Positions 5,136 through 6,406 of a stretch of 6,406 nt of DNA are shown here, in pieces. The first letter of the stretch is position 1. Each line of letters starts with the position of its first letter. Source of the DNA: Candidatus Latescibacterota bacterium (lineage in GTDB: Bacteria > Krumholzibacteriota > Krumholzibacteriia > Krumholzibacteriales > WJIX01); NCBI GenBank assembly GCA_030643145.1, contig DAOWMJ010000113.1:1-6406 (forward strand). Direction: 5' to 3'. The notes below the pieces were generated by a model. The model had not been told where the DNA came from. It saw only the letters and a list, made by a program, of their open reading frames with translations, and did no database searches. The translations under genes were made by a program, and so were the position numbers.

Positions 5136-5657
5136 TTAATATTGACCATCCATTCGAAATTCAGGAATGCCAAACCACATGCCGGTATTATTAACTGAAT
5201 CCAGTTCCGCTTGAACAAGATCATAATGAGAATTCTCCCATTCAGCCAAACTTAGAAACAATTGTCTTGCCCGGGAATCACTCACTTTATTGGCTTGATC
5301 CTTATAGAATTGAGCGGATTTGCGTTCCAGCTCCAAGGCGGTATTTAGAGCATTAATTTCTCCAAGTTTTGCCTCTCCTTTGGTTCTTATTTCTTTTTCC
5401 CTCACTTTTGGAATCAACGCTTCGATCTTTGATTCCGGAATCTGAATTTCTTTCCATGTCCCGTCCTTATTCAACTGTTCCAATTGTTTTTCCAGTATAT
5501 CTTTATGTTCTTTCTCGTCTTTAGCCAACCTCTGGAACATTTTCTTGCCATTCGCGTTTTGGGTTTTTTCTGCAAAACGAGCAAAACTTTCCATTCCATT
5601 AATTTCCACTTCAATAGCAATTCTAAGAATATTCTCTAATTCTTTTGTTTCAGTCAT
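5136..5657 (-). CDS. Ferritin-like diiron protein (rubrerythrin family, no rubredoxin domain)
   Basis: A 173-residue cytosolic four-helix-bundle protein. Two similar halves are visible: AIEVEINGMESFARFAEKT followed by LAKDEKEHKDIL, and ALELERKSAQFYKDQANKV followed by LAEWENSHYDLV. These supply a full diiron ligand set: Glu18, Glu48 and His51 in the first half, Glu111, Glu141 and His144 in the second. Unlike classical rubrerythrin there is no CxxC rubredoxin domain, so an external electron donor would be needed for peroxidase activity; iron storage or sensing are alternatives. The ATG at 5657 is chosen because AAAGGAG lies five bases upstream; the TTG at 5675 precedes that site. The gene stands alone between the hydrolase (114-base gap) and the sigma gene (77-base gap) and is bracketed by a direct repeat. 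Peroxide or oxygen protection is the likely role. Confidence 0.8.
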   Translation of the reverse strand: MTETKELENILRIAIEVEINGMESFARFAEKTQNANGKKMFQRLAKDEKEHKDILEKQLEQLNKDGTWKEIQIPESKIEALIPKVREKEIRTKGEAKLGEINALNTALELERKSAQFYKDQANKVSDSRARQLFLSLAEWENSHYDLVQAELDSVNNTGMWFGIPEFRMDGQY

Positions 5658-5771
5658 GCCTGCTCCTTTAAACAAAGTCCCTTTATCAATAAGGTGTATT
5701 CAACAAATAAGCGTGATTGATTTATTGTGTCGCCTTTCGTGAAAATTGTGCATCAAAAAACCTTTCTGCGG

Positions 5772-5791
5772 CTACTCCATATCAACCTGCT
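5772..5791. repeat. Direct repeat copy 2, 3' end of the hydrolase gene
   Basis: Matches 5065-5084 at 19 of 20 positions, 707 bases away. On the minus strand it covers the last codons and TAG stop of the metallo-beta-lactamase-fold gene (Gln-Val-Asp-Met-Glu-stop). The ferritin-like gene lies wholly between the two copies. Confidence 0.75.
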
Positions 5792-6406
5792 GGGATATTT
5801 CAAATTTTCCCTTCTCATTTCTTTTTACTTTGCAAGCCCCGATAACAGGGTCATGCTCAAAGAAAAGAATCCATCCCTCATCAGCGGCTCTGCCAAGCAT
5901 CTCCTTCTTCTCTTTTAAGGTGCTAAGAGGGAAATGGTCATAAGCCATTATAAAGGGAAGATTAATATGAGAAGCAAGGGGAATAAGATCGCCGCAATAC
6001 ATCAGATTACCTTCGGCAGTCTCAATGAGGACTATCTGATGCCCGGGAGTGTGCCCGTCGGTTGGAATAACCCTAATACCCGGAATTATCTCCTTTTCTC
6101 CTTCGATAAGGGAGAGTTTGCCTTTGCTCTGGACGGGCAGATAATTTTCTTCAAAGAAACTCGCTCTGTCTTTTTCATTGGGATGAAACGCCGCTTCCCA
6201 CTGCTTCTTCTGGATGTAGTGCCGGGCATTTGGAAATGTTAGCCTAAGCTTATTATCAGTATCATAATAAGTTAATCCACCCGCGTGATCAAAGTGAAGA
6301 TGAGTAGAGATAACATCGGTTACAGATTCAGGATCTATCCCGTTTGATGACAAAACTGATCCAAATCTTTCACACTTAATACCGTAGTTTCTAATCATTT
6401 TATCAC
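5772..6406 (-). CDS. Metallo-beta-lactamase-fold hydrolase (5' end beyond window)
   Basis: At least 210 residues. The reading frame is open to the right edge, where the residues Asp-Lys precede Met at 6398; that Met lies mid-domain, so the true start is outside. Counting from it, the zinc site is complete: THLHFDHAGG gives His33, His35, Asp37 and His38, GHTPGH gives His120, YCGDLIP gives Asp137, and FFEHDP gives His182. Family members (lactonases, glyoxalase II-like and other hydrolases) are usually 250-300 residues, so about 60-80 N-terminal residues are missing. The substrate is unknown; the overall layout resembles AttM/AiiA-type and general MBL-fold hydrolases rather than flavodiiron proteins or RNases. 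No signal peptide can be judged. It precedes the ferritin-like gene on the same strand. Confidence 0.87.
   Translation of the reverse strand, partial: DKMIRNYGIKCERFGSVLSSNGIDPESVTDVISTHLHFDHAGGLTYYDTDNKLRLTFPNARHYIQKKQWEAAFHPNEKDRASFFEENYLPVQSKGKLSLIEGEKEIIPGIRVIPTDGHTPGHQIVLIETAEGNLMYCGDLIPLASHINLPFIMAYDHFPLSTLKEKKEMLGRAADEGWILFFEHDPVIGACKVKRNEKGKFEISQQVDME

Noticed and set aside
5934..6242. Plus-strand open frame of about 100 codons opposite the hydrolase gene
   Set aside because: The minus strand carries a complete metallo-beta-lactamase zinc site across this stretch, so the plus-strand frame is a shadow.

Overview
The window carries two convergent gene blocks plus the beginnings of two genes that run off its ends. 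It looks like chromosomal DNA of a Gram-negative bacterium. Two proteins have the form of periplasmic metal-sensor/chaperone (Spy/CpxP/CnrX-like) proteins, several exported or membrane-anchored products need an envelope, GTG and TTG starts are frequent, and Shine-Dalgarno sites are strong. A rubredoxin-less rubrerythrin-like protein fits an anaerobic or microaerophilic lifestyle. The lineage cannot be named from the sequence alone. A deltaproteobacterium or a member of an uncultured Gram-negative phylum would both fit, and this is inference only.

Left edge (1-371): a minus-strand gene begins at 88 and leaves the window after 29 codons, encoding what looks like a signal peptide. A 283-bp divergent intergenic region with candidate promoters separates it from the plus-strand block.

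Plus-strand block (372-2640): three tightly packed genes encode a stand-alone PTS EIIA-type (fructose/mannitol/PtsN-like) protein, a two-CBS-domain protein, and an 11-12-helix transporter of the ArsB/NhaD (SLC13-like ion transporter) superfamily. No sugar permease or other PTS component is present. The likely reading is a transporter accompanied by a phosphorylation-responsive partner and a nucleotide-responsive partner. A G/C-rich hairpin at 2733-2753 lies between this block and the facing one and may terminate both.

Minus-strand block (6406 down to 2859): in order of transcription, a 5'-truncated metallo-beta-lactamase-fold hydrolase, a ferritin-like/rubrerythrin protein, an ECF sigma factor, a zf-HC2 anti-sigma factor split by an apparent frameshift, a membrane-anchored periplasmic metal-sensor-like protein, and a secreted Cys/His/Met-rich Spy/CpxP-like protein. 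The last four form a coherent envelope/metal-stress signalling module, comparable in logic to CnrYXH-type sigma/anti-sigma/sensor systems.

Three points deserve a second look: (i) the anti-sigma gene is broken into a soluble zinc-finger half and a membrane half in another frame; (ii) a 20-bp near-perfect direct repeat flanks the ferritin-like gene, one copy being the 3' end of the hydrolase gene and the other lying just upstream of the sigma gene, which suggests insertion or duplication; (iii) the EIIA-CBS-transporter trio. Nothing in the window shows an RNA gene, CRISPR array or insertion sequence.
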